The position numbers and the translations under genes were made by a program. From positions 156,026-220,025 of the forward strand of contig VZRR01013402.1 of the NCBI GenBank assembly GCA_013398015.1: 64,000 nucleotides of DNA. Reading direction: 5' to 3'. Of the stretch, positions 23,501 through 31,200 are shown one piece after another; position 1 is the first letter of the stretch; each line of letters opens with the position of its first letter. The notes under the pieces were generated by a model, which was not told the DNA's origin, searched no databases, and was given only the letters and a program-made list of their open reading frames with translations. This DNA is from Oreocharis arfaki. Lineage: Eukaryota; Chordata; Aves; Passeriformes; Paramythiidae.

Positions 23501-24743
23501 AGGTGCTACTAAATCCACTCCATCACTAGGCTGGGAGCCATAAACTCTGCCTACCTGACATACACAGTAGATATAACCGGCAAAATCACTGAAGCAGAGA
23601 AAATCTTTCCCAAGTGATTGATTATTCATCATCCAAAAAACCTGAACCAACAGACAACCCTACAAAAAAAATCCCAAACCAAAAAACTGAAAGGCCTACA
23701 TCAGGAAGCAAAACAACCTGGCTGACAATTTTATTAAGCTGCCAGAGGACAGCAAGTGTCAGCCAGGAAGAAAAAGATGTACTCTATTAAGTGAAAATTT
23801 ACCTTTCCTGCCTTTCTTGAAATGCAAAGGAAAATCAGGATGGCCAGCTTCTAAAATGCTGCAGATAACAGGACTGAAAGCTGTTCTGTTCTCCAGCTGA
23901 TAACTGCAATTAACAAACTAGCTTTATTTTAATTTGCTTTCTTAATTAAAAACTCGACAGGTTGTGTCAGTTTTTTGTCTATCCCAGCCAGGAGGCCTGT
24001 GAATGACCACTGCATCTGCCTATTCATGGCACCTGTTGGCTACACATTCCAAATGAACTGCTGAGGGAAAGAAGCAGCAGGCATCAAGTAGCAGTGCTGT
24101 CCAAAAGGCACAGAGCCTATCTATCCTGCAGTGCTTTGTTTGGTCCAGGTTTTGCCTCTCATTTTTGGACTAAATACTCTCCTGAGTGCCAAGTGTACAC
24201 CCACGTGCACCCACGGAAACCTCAAGCGTGAGCCTCATCCCCCACCAGCCACACAAGCCAAGACACCTCCTTTAAAAAGCCAAGGTGCTTCGTCTAACAC
24301 AGACAGCTTCTTCACGGCAGCTTTTTAAGGACTGAAGTTACTTACAAACCAACATACCTCTTTTATATCTTTCCTCTGATTCTTCAGCCTGCTTCAAAGC
24401 GGTCTCTTCCGCTACGGTAATGTAGGCATTTAGAAACTTAGTGCTTTTGATGAGGGCCAGGCACCGCTGGCAGAGCTCCGTGGGAGTGACTCGTCCTTCC
24501 TTCAACGCCGCCGACACCTGAGAGCACAGCCCGTGTTTCAGGGCAGCCGGATGACAGAGGCCGCGCCGGGGCGGTACGGGGAGAAAGCGCGATCCCCGCT
24601 GAGGGAAGCAGCCCATGGGAAACGCTCTCCCCGGGAGGGCGGACGCGAGGGGACCCCGGTCACCTTGCGAACCCGCCCCGCTCCTCGGCACCCCCGGCAG
24701 GCGCGAAGGCCCCACTCACCTGTCGGAGAGAGGCGCGCAGCAT
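11332..24743 (-). CDS. QRSL1: QRSL1: mitochondrial Glu-tRNA(Gln) amidotransferase subunit A (11 coding exons)
   Basis: This is GatA, the glutaminase/amidase subunit of mitochondrial GatCAB. The complex turns misacylated Glu-tRNA(Gln) into Gln-tRNA(Gln) using glutamine and ATP. Eleven exons join in frame to 1575 nt, giving 524 residues; the human protein is about 528. Amidase-signature landmarks are all visible: AVKDN with Lys76, the GGSSGGS loop at 169-175 with Ser171, and GSDTGGST at 189-196 with the nucleophile Ser195. The family triad Lys-Ser-Ser is therefore intact. The start is the ATG of MLRASLRQ, which has G at -3 and aligns with the human N-terminus. All introns are GT-AG. The gene is divergent from RTN4IP1 across a CpG-rich promoter. 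Identity is from remembered family sequence and is very secure; exact exon ends are inferred from splice consensus. Confidence 0.97.
12017..12222 (-). CDS. QRSL1: QRSL1 coding exon 10
   Basis: Residues 386-454, QNYEKYFVKAQKVRRLIAND to DDVLTQAANMA. 206 nt, acceptor TTCTAG, donor G|GTGAGT. It includes the conserved LLTPTT and NRTRSAQDD segments. Confidence 0.96.
12527..12790 (-). mobile_element. CR1 retroposon fragment, 3' end
   Basis: Begins with the inverted CR1 tail CACAGAATCACGGAAAATG, then GAGTTGGAAGGGATACATCA and ATGGAGTCCAACTCCTGG, which are hallmark CR1 3' segments read on the minus strand. The far end also fits a CR1 body. Confidence 0.85.
13395..14233 (-). mobile_element. CR1 retroposon fragment (about 840 bp, ORF2 remnant)
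   Basis: Minus-oriented CR1 covering the C-terminal reverse-transcriptase end and 3' region. Landmarks on the plus strand are ATCTCCAGGGATGGGGAG, GACAACCCTTACAGTGAAGA, CAGGCTAAACAACCCCA, GTGGCCTTACCACTGCTC, CACCCCCAGGTCCTTTTCC and CTGCAAACTTGCCGAG. Partial open frames survive but the element is 5'-truncated and mutated. The low divergence of several blocks suggests a fairly young avian CR1. Confidence 0.93.
15338..15455 (-). CDS. QRSL1: QRSL1 coding exon 9
   Basis: Residues 347-385, GHRSDKKESTESMYAATRRE through GRILSGNYFLLK. 118 nt, acceptor TTTTCAG, donor CA|GTAAGC, ending in phase 2. Confidence 0.94.
15850..16042 (-). CDS. QRSL1: QRSL1 coding exon 8
   Basis: Residues 283-346, EYHAPGLSSEI through ARFDGLEY. 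193 nt, acceptor GCTAAG, donor G|GTAAGG, ending in phase 1. The segment SIVCYHVLCTAEVASNMARF is close to the human protein. Confidence 0.95.
16043..17565 (-). other. QRSL1 intron 7
   Basis: AT-rich intron. Apart from a SINE-like stretch near 17.2 kb I see nothing in it. Confidence 0.6.
17140..17325 (-). mobile_element. possible ancient MIR/SINE-like fragment
   Basis: The stretch ATCTCAAAGCTCTTCACAAA, then GCAACTTGTTTGAGGTTACA and ACAGACAGAACCAAGAAC, follows the order of the conserved core seen in old amniote tRNA-derived SINEs (cf. CTCAAAGCGCTTTACAAA ... CTTGCCCAAGGTCACA ... CAGAGCCAGGAA). Heavily decayed. Strand is not determined with confidence. Confidence 0.35.
17566..17678 (-). CDS. QRSL1: QRSL1 coding exon 7
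   Basis: Residues 245-282, GSLAGHDPKDSTT to LSIGIPK. 113 nt, acceptor TATCAG, donor AAG|GTAACA, ending in phase 0. The intron separating it from exon 6 is only 104 nt, the shortest in the gene. Confidence 0.95.
17783..17958 (-). CDS. QRSL1: QRSL1 coding exon 6 (nucleophile Ser195)
   Basis: Residues 186-244. It begins AALGSDTGGSTRNPAAHCG, holding the acyl-enzyme serine Ser195, followed by GLKPTYGLISRHGLIP. 176 nt, acceptor CATAG, donor G|GTATTA. Confidence 0.95.
17959..20138 (-). other. QRSL1 intron 5
   Basis: AT-rich with a short ATT triplet run near 18509-18525. No exon or repeat family recognised. Confidence 0.6.
20139..20315 (-). CDS. QRSL1: QRSL1 coding exon 5 (GGSSGGS loop, Ser171)
   Basis: Residues 127-185, from SGSTDGVFGPVRNPW to SSFTCF. 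It contains the glycine/serine-rich amidase loop TGGSSGGSAAAV with Ser171. 177 nt, acceptor CTTAG, donor GC|GTAAGA. The stretch encoding the loop is GC- and CpG-rich compared with the AT-rich introns on both sides. Confidence 0.95.
20316..21979 (-). other. QRSL1 intron 4
   Basis: Unique-looking sequence. No repeat family or additional exon recognised. Confidence 0.6.
21980..22076 (-). CDS. QRSL1: QRSL1 coding exon 4
   Basis: Residues 95-126, including YNATVVQKLLDQGAVLLGK and TNLDEFAMG, an amidase-core segment. 97 nt, acceptor TTTTCAG, donor GG|GTGAGT, ending in phase 2. Confidence 0.95.
22077..24357 (-). other. QRSL1 introns 2 and 3
   Basis: Introns at 22077-23062 and 23162-24357 on either side of exon 3 (23063-23161). 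No repeat family recognised. CpG density rises towards exon 2 as the promoter island is approached. Confidence 0.6.
23063..23161 (-). CDS. QRSL1: QRSL1 coding exon 3 (catalytic Lys76)
   Basis: Residues 62-94, starting GQPLGILDGIP. It contains AVKDN, whose Lys76 is the charge-relay lysine of the amidase signature family. 99 nt, acceptor ATGCAG, donor G|GTACAG, phase 1 at both ends. Confidence 0.95.
24358..24517 (-). CDS. QRSL1: QRSL1 coding exon 2
   Basis: Residues 9-61, from VSAALKEGR to EESEERYKR. Acceptor CTCTCAG, donor G|GTATGT, 160 nt, ending in phase 1. It carries the N-terminal helices seen in GatA proteins, with the family-typical segment FLNAYITVAEE. Confidence 0.95.
24720..24743 (-). 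CDS. QRSL1: QRSL1 coding exon 1
   Basis: Encodes MLRASLRQ (residues 1-8) and ends in phase 0 at a CAG|GTGAGT donor. The exon lies inside the CpG-rich promoter region. The reading frame stays open upstream of the ATG but has no upstream in-frame ATG that would match the family, so this start is preferred. Confidence 0.93.
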
Positions 24744-24769
24744 GCCTGCCCCTTCCCACCGCCGCCTCC

Positions 24770-24826
24770 TCACCCCCGCCGAGCAACCCCGACCCTTCCC
24801 CCGGCACGGCAGCCGCGCGCCGCCAT
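24770..24826 (-). CDS. 18-codon upstream ORF before QRSL1
   Basis: An ATG inside the TISU motif opens an ORF of 18 codons ending in TGA, which finishes 26 nt before the QRSL1 ATG and is in a different frame. The peptide is arginine/glycine-rich with no acidic residue. It is in the transcript only if transcription starts upstream of 24830. It may regulate QRSL1 translation or may be untranscribed promoter DNA. Nothing here shows that it is translated. Confidence 0.35.
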   Translation of the reverse strand: MAARGCRAGGRVGVARRG

Positions 24827-24830
24827 CTTG
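24819..24830 (-). promoter_or_regulatory. YY1 / TISU motif upstream of QRSL1
   Basis: CAAGATGGCGGC on the minus strand matches the TISU consensus SAASATGGCGGC exactly, which is also a strong YY1 site. Its ATG (24826-24824) is out of frame with QRSL1, so it acts either as a YY1 promoter element or as the start of a short upstream ORF. Confidence 0.6.
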
Positions 24831-24850
24831 CCGCAACACCCCGCGGCACC

Positions 24851-24886
24851 ATTGGCAGGGCGGCCTAGAAGGCGGCCGCCCATTGG
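24851..24886 (-). promoter_or_regulatory. paired CCAAT boxes
   Basis: ATTGG occurs at 24851-24855 and 24882-24886, so CCAAT reads on the minus strand twice, 31 bp apart (about three helical turns). This spacing is typical of NF-Y sites in divergent promoters. They lie 108 and 139 bp upstream of the QRSL1 ATG. Confidence 0.65.
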
Positions 24887-24938
24887 CTGCGGGTGCCGCC
24901 AGGGCTGAGCGCTGAGGCGGGCAGGAGCCACCCGGCCT

Positions 24939-25004
24939 GATCCTGATCCTTGGCCCGATCCCGATCCTCATCCCCATCGCGATCCCAATCCCGATCGCGA
25001 TCCC
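24939..25004. repeat. degenerate GATCCC hexamer repeat (11 units)
   Basis: Eleven in-register 6-bp units with consensus GATCCC, seven beginning GATC. The array lies in the probable 5' UTR or promoter of RTN4IP1 and ends 35 bp before its ATG. An in-frame TGA at 24944-24946 and the lack of an upstream ATG show it is not part of the RTN4IP1 protein. Confidence 0.8.
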
Positions 25005-25039
25005 GCCGCTCGGCCCGGCGCGGCCCGGCTGCCCCGGAC

Positions 25040-25286
25040 ATGCTGTCGTGGGGAGCGGCGAGCGGGCGGGCTCTGCGCTGTGCGAGCGGGCGGGCACCGG
25101 CCCGCGGGCTGCGCGCCTCTCCGCGGACGCGGACCGCCATGCCCAGCTGGGTCATAGACCGGTACGGCAGCAACGAGGTGCTGCGCTTCACCAGGGACAT
25201 GGTGTTCCCCATCATACACTTCCCGAACGAGGTCATCATTAAGGTTCATGCTGCGAGCCTGAACCCCATCGACCTCAGCATGAGAA
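25040..25286 (+). CDS. RTN4IP1: RTN4IP1 coding exon 1 (presequence)
   Basis: Residues 1-82. It opens MLSWGAASGRALRCASGR, an Arg-rich targeting-like segment, then MPSWVIDRYGSNEVLRF aligns with the mature family start. Donor A|GTAAGT, ending in phase 1. An internal Met34 could give a cytosolic form, but no evidence favours it. Confidence 0.94.
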
Positions 25287-28200
25287 GTAAGTGCCGAGCC
25301 CGGGCAGCCGCGGCTGGGCTGCCGGCATGGCAGGGGTTGTGCTGAGGCTGCAGCTCCAGTGGCTCCCGGTGCCCCGACTCGTGGCAGGGCACCGTCCTGC
25401 CCCGGGAGACACCTGTCTCGGCAATGTCCAGGGCTGCCTCAACACACGTGTTTGCCCGAGCCCTGTGGAAAACCGGTGCGTCTTGGGAACGTAACTTTGA
25501 GAGTTTCAGGGAAGAACGATACAAAAAAAATTTTTTTTCAAGTTCTTAGGGGAGAACGATACAAAAAGCCACTGACAAAAGTGTGTGTGTGTGTTGCAAG
25601 GGTGAACTTTTAATTGAGTAATTGTGGTGCTGCTCTCTTGACCGAGAGACTTGCCCGGCCAAGGAGCAGCATTCCCCCTAAGGGATGCTGGGTTTTCCCA
25701 TCTCTTTGAGGTGAATGGGGCTGGAGGTCCAAGTCACCGCCAAGTCGGCATGTGCGACCTAAGGCAAACCGTGTCGTTCATTGCCATGCCCATCCTGAAC
25801 TGGCATCTGGGAACGTGCTGTCATCCCGCCCGGGAAATCTGTCTCTTTCACTGCCTGACTCTTTGTATTTGACACATTTAATCAGATTTTCTTCCCTGGT
25901 TTCTGGCTTTGAAGCACGAGAAGGAAGTTGTGGTAGTAGAATACCTTATATTTCCTGTGTAGAAGTGCTTGCATATCGAATCAAATGCAGTAGAATAAGC
26001 AGATATATCTGCAGGAAGCCCGCTGACAGATCTGTAATCTGTGTTTTGGGTCTCTAAACACAGATTGTGTATTTGTCTCTAAATCTGTGTATATAGTTGG
26101 GAGTTTGGTGATGGGACATTTTCCTTCTGAGGGTTCCTGTTAAGACACTTTCTAGCATGGTAGGACCCCTAGGCAGACTTGTCCAAACACTTGAATAGGC
26201 ATACATGCTCAAATGCAGGGTATTTTTAGGCTGAATACAGTTATTAGATGGGTAGTTCTGAGACTTCACAGCATTTGTCTGTTGCTTACTGAATAAAAGT
26301 CCAGGTTATGCATCTTAGGAGATATGCCTTAATATTTTTTACATTTGCTCTTTTTTTGTAAAATCTGTAAAAGTATAAAATACTGCAGATTTTTTGCATG
26401 ATTCAGTTATACCAGAAATGAGGCACGTTATGTATAGACAGTGCTTTCTGATTGGAATTGTGCAATTAATAAATGAACACTCGGTGTGGTGTGTTGTGGT
26501 TGATTCCATGTTTTGCAGGTGGTTATGGTGCAACCGCGTTAAACATGAAGCGGGATCCCCTGAAACTGAAAACCGGCGAGACTGAATTTCCACTAACACT
26601 CGGTCGGGATGTCTCTGGTGTTGTTATGGAATGTGGACTGGGTGTGTCTTATTTCAAACCTGGAGATGAGGTGATACCACCAATCTCTCACTTTATTTTT
26701 TTTTTCCCAAATGTATAGTTAAAATGTACTGTGAGATGTTCAGCATTCATTTTCCTCTTAATTATTTTTTTAATGCTGTTGCACTCTTAATAAGGCCTAT
26801 CTGGCAGAAAATTCCTAGAATACTTTCTTCCCTTAATTTTTTCTCTGAAAAACATGGTCTTTCCGACGCTTGCTTCTGCAACTTAATTTCGCCTCTTTGT
26901 TTTAGTTTTTGGTCCATTTCAGTGGTAGCAAGAATGGAATTTGTTTTTAAGTGCATACTCAAAATGCTACTTTGTTTTTAATTGAAGATAGAATACTAAC
27001 AAGAAAGGATTTGTTTTAATTTTTCATGAGTAACTTGGAGCGGGAACTTTGTCTTAACCCAAGAAGCACTTCACAGATGCCTGCACAAATACTGATACTG
27101 TTTGCTTTCACCTTCATCAGTTGCTTTCACATTTCACCAGTTTTAGTATAGCTAATCCTGATTCTGGACTATCCTCACCCCTCTAATCTGGGCTTCCCTG
27201 GCATGGGAGTAGTTTGGGGGGGTTTGAAAAATTATGTCTTATACTCAGTGCAATGGTACAATTTATTTACATAGCACTTACATAGTCCTTAATTTAGTCA
27301 GTTTTGTGATTTTTTTTATGTAAAGCAAGCTAAAACTGGTTTCTGATAAACAATGAAGACATTCTGTAAATTAGAACAGAAGATTTCTTTAATGAAGGAA
27401 ATTTCTGTGTACATACAATTGTGTGCAGAGTTACAAAAATTGATAGTTGTTTTCTGTTTGGTTTTAGGTGTGGGCAGCAATTCCTCCGTGGAAACAGGGC
27501 ACTCTGTCAGAGTTTGTGGTAGCTAGTGGAAACGAGGTAAACTTTCGAAACTGTGGCTTACAGACAAAACCCCAAAGTTGTAAAAACTGGCATTTTTCTG
27601 CTTCAGTATCTAAGTAATTTTATTTCTTAGTGCTTGGATTGTTTTGTACTCCAACTGGTGATGGAGATGGCTGAAAATGAGCAATACACCATCTGCAGTT
27701 CAGTAAAGTGTGCTTGAATGTTTCAGTGTCACATAGGAGCTGCTGTGTGACTTAGATATGATTTTATTTCAGGTGTCTTTCAAGCCAAAGTGTCTCAGTC
27801 ACACAGAAGCTGCTGCCTTACCATATGTTGGTCTCACTGCGTGGTCTGCACTTAACCAAGTGGGAGGACTGAACCAAAGTAATTGTAGTGGAAAAAGGTA
27901 AGTAAATAGTTTTGGTGCTAAAACTGAAGTTTTTCATTTTTATATTGATGAGCTGCTTCTAAGACACGTCCAGCAGTGATAGAGACTTATACCATGACAT
28001 TCATAAAGATCAGCCGCCTGAGGATGATGGATGCTGTCTACACAGCTGCCAAGAGAGGTTTCTTTAGAGGAAGGCTCAGATGAGGTCCCTATATTGAGGT
28101 AAAAAATGCCCAGAGAAGTTGTGGATGCTGACACATCGACAAGTGGAAGTGGTTAAGGCCAGGTTGGGTGGAGCTCTGGGCAACCTGGTCTAGTGAAAGG

Positions 28201-31200
28201 TGTCCCTGTCCATGGCAGGGCATTTAGAACTAGATGATCTTTGAGGTCCCGTCCAACCGAGGCCATTTTATGATCCTGTCATAATCCAATGTATATCTGA
28301 TGGGCTATATAGAGAATTTAAGGATGTTATCTCCAGGAATTTATAGAGACTTTGCCTTTCTGTTTGTTAGGACAGCTAGCCAAATGTGATTATCTTCTCA
28401 GTTATACTGGCAACTCACAAAATGCCCTCTCAAGGACATAAGTGTGGTTCACTCACTTCCTGCATGTGTGGGCCATTTGGAAGAGACTGGTTTTCCAGCT
28501 TTTTAGAGAAAAATGAGCAGGTGATGGACTCTTACTTGACCTGCAGGCCAGAGCTTTGATGAGGTCAGGAGTGCAGACAAGAAAAGGAGAACGTGCAAGA
28601 CAAGCAGCCAGTCAAGTAGAAAGATTGACTTTGTTTATCACTCTGTTAATCTGACAATGGCAGATTAAGAAAAATGCACTGAAAGATTGGAGCAACTACC
28701 ATTTTTCTCCTGATAATTGAAATTTTCAGTTATGTTGACCTTTGGATGTTTGAGTAAATAGATAGTGAGATCTTCAGGATGGAAACAAGGACAAAAGTAA
28801 AACTATGGGAATTTAAAAATAATAGTTAAAGTTACTATGCTGCATCTCAGATTTAGGTCATGAAGTAATTATTGGGCAGTAGGAATCTGGATGCCTGACC
28901 TCTTCTTATCTTGGCTAATACTTTGTAATGCAACACATTGCAAAGGACAGTAGATCTATGGAAATTCTTCACCCACATCTTTAGAAGACAATCGAGTGAG
29001 TGGTTGTTCATCTGTCACAGTGAACTTCATTATGAAAATACTGAGTAATTGTTTTTTTCTAAAGATAAACAATGTTTTAAGAAAATGAAATTGCAGAATT
29101 TAAAGGAGTTTCAAGAGACAGCATTGAAATTAACTTCGAGCTAGTAACAAAATTCTAGATAAGATCACCTTTTTATTTTTCAGTATTTGGATGTTTCATT
29201 ATCTTAACTTTCACATGCGAATGGAATTAACGTAAAGATACACTGATAGGCTAGCTTTGTTTAAAGTGTCTTTCCAGACTTCGGGTAAATGTTTAGATTG
29301 TTAATGGTAAAATTCAAACTGCATTTATAATGTGTCTTTACATTTAATATTTACTTTTATGTTCCAAATAAAATTTTAATTACTCTGTCAGCAAAAACCC
29401 CATTTTAATGTACTTTAAAAATATTATATTTTCTATCGATAAATTTTGAACTGTAAAACCAGCAGCAAATGACTTATGTGATGGTACCTTTTTTACCCTG
29501 AAAAATTATTTGTAGGAAAGTATTTAAAATGCATTGAAGGGGCTGTGCAAAATTATATTTCATGAACTCTCAAGTCAATAATTTAAAAATACAATAATTT
29601 ATACAGTGTTTCCTAATTTCTTTAGATCATACGTTTGGTAAGAAGTTACCTACGTATGTGATTTTACGTCAGTCTTTTTGTCTCCTGTAGTTGTATGCAA
29701 ATAGCTATGTAGAAGGGTGTATATGCACACAAAAATGTGTCTTATTTTGACAGAGCAGCTGTATTCTTTGATGAAAGCTCCTTCACTGGTGCCTTATTGC
29801 AGTGTTAAGACATCTTAAAAAGCAGCGAGGTTTTTCCATTGGTTTATTGTTCTCCTTGCCTCTTTTAAGGCGTTAGCGTGGGCTAACCAGAAATATTTGC
29901 TGTTAGTCCGGTGTCTGGCTGTACATTGATCTGACAGATTTATCTGCTCCATCTGCACATACTTTCACAGGTTATGTTTTTACAAGTTACCTGAAGTGTG
30001 CTCTCATTGTTTGTGAACCCTCCTGCTTCACTGCAATTCCAGTTGTTTTTCCATAGCTTTTATTCTATACCACTGTAATTAATGTCAATATTCTTTTACA
30101 AGCTAAAAGTGAATGTTCTTACTATCCTAAATGTTCAAAATGACTCTGTTCTCTATGGATACCTGGACAGCTTCTCATATGTTCTGCTGACCTGCTTCAG
30201 TAGAAAGGGGATATCTTCGTTCAACACTGGCTGTTAAATATCTTGCTTTCTGTATTCACAAAATGCAGAATAAAAACAAACCTGACAGTTTGAGAAGTTC
30301 TTCAAAGTGTTTATATTGCTATTAAGTAAAAATCTTTATGTAAATACAGAGGAAATATCTTAGAGTTTCATGTATGCTGAGCAGAGATGCTGGATTCTGT
30401 TAATGTAAGCTACCAAATGTTCACTCCTGGTTTATATGGTTACAGTGAAAATTTGAATGGTATAATACCCCCAAGAAAATATTTTTTTCAATGTCTGTGT
30501 GTTATTTCATCATTTTATCTGTTGAGAAGTACAAATTGAGTGTAGGTTGTAAAACTTCCCGATAGAGTGAACATTGCTTGATCCAGGAATAAATTTCTTG
30601 GGGACATTTTGTTGGCATAATCAAATGAAATATAATTTTATATCTAAATAAAGTTGATATATTTAGTCAACAAATACATTAATTTTATAACTATATAAAA
30701 TTGATGCATTTACTCAGTTTTTATCTTGCATGTAACTCAGCCACTGAAAATTGTTAATTGTTTATAATCTGGAGAAAATATTAGTCCTTGATCTGTACAC
30801 CCACTCCCCACCCTCAGTGTGTTCTAGTGGGGGGGACACACAGCTGAAACAGGTCCTGCCAGTGTGATGCTAGTTTCTGACCAGACCATAATTTCAAGCA
30901 GGGCTCAGGGAGATGGGCCAAACTTTCATGGTATGCTTATCTGGAGAGATCTGCTCCCTATGATGATTTGAACTGCTGGAGCCCTGTGGGGGCTAGGTGA
31001 ATGCTGTGCCTCTGTCAGAAGGGAGGAAAGCCTGGAGTACAAATGTTCATTTTGTTCTTTTGAAATAATTAGTTCTCTTGGATCTCTGTCCAGGTCAGAA
31101 GATTTGTTAGTTTGTTCCCTGGTGCACATGCTTATATATTAGAGTTTACTCCTGAGCTCACCCTTGCAGTGAAAACAAGTAGTTTCTATGATATGTTTTC

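Larger units (their letters stand above)
24540..25330. promoter_or_regulatory. CpG-rich bidirectional promoter of QRSL1 and RTN4IP1
   Basis: A dense CpG block sits between and over the first exons of two divergent genes whose ATGs are at 24743 (minus) and 25040 (plus), in a window otherwise poor in CpG. Inside it are two ATTGG (CCAAT on minus) boxes, a GGGCGG Sp1-type box at 24858-24863, a perfect YY1/TISU motif and no TATA box near either start. This is the classic architecture of a shared housekeeping promoter. Both products act in mitochondria. Confidence 0.88.

Noticed and set aside
24950..25039. Open frame upstream of RTN4IP1 that reads as an Arg-Ser-rich peptide
   Set aside because: It is the translation of the hexamer repeat. 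There is no ATG upstream and an in-frame TGA at 24944, so it is not an N-terminal extension.
24660..25097. 145-codon minus-strand ORF extending upstream of QRSL1 MLRASLRQ
   Set aside because: This is GC-rich promoter DNA with few stops. The family N-terminus matches from MLRASLRQ, and the extension would run into the RTN4IP1 first exon.
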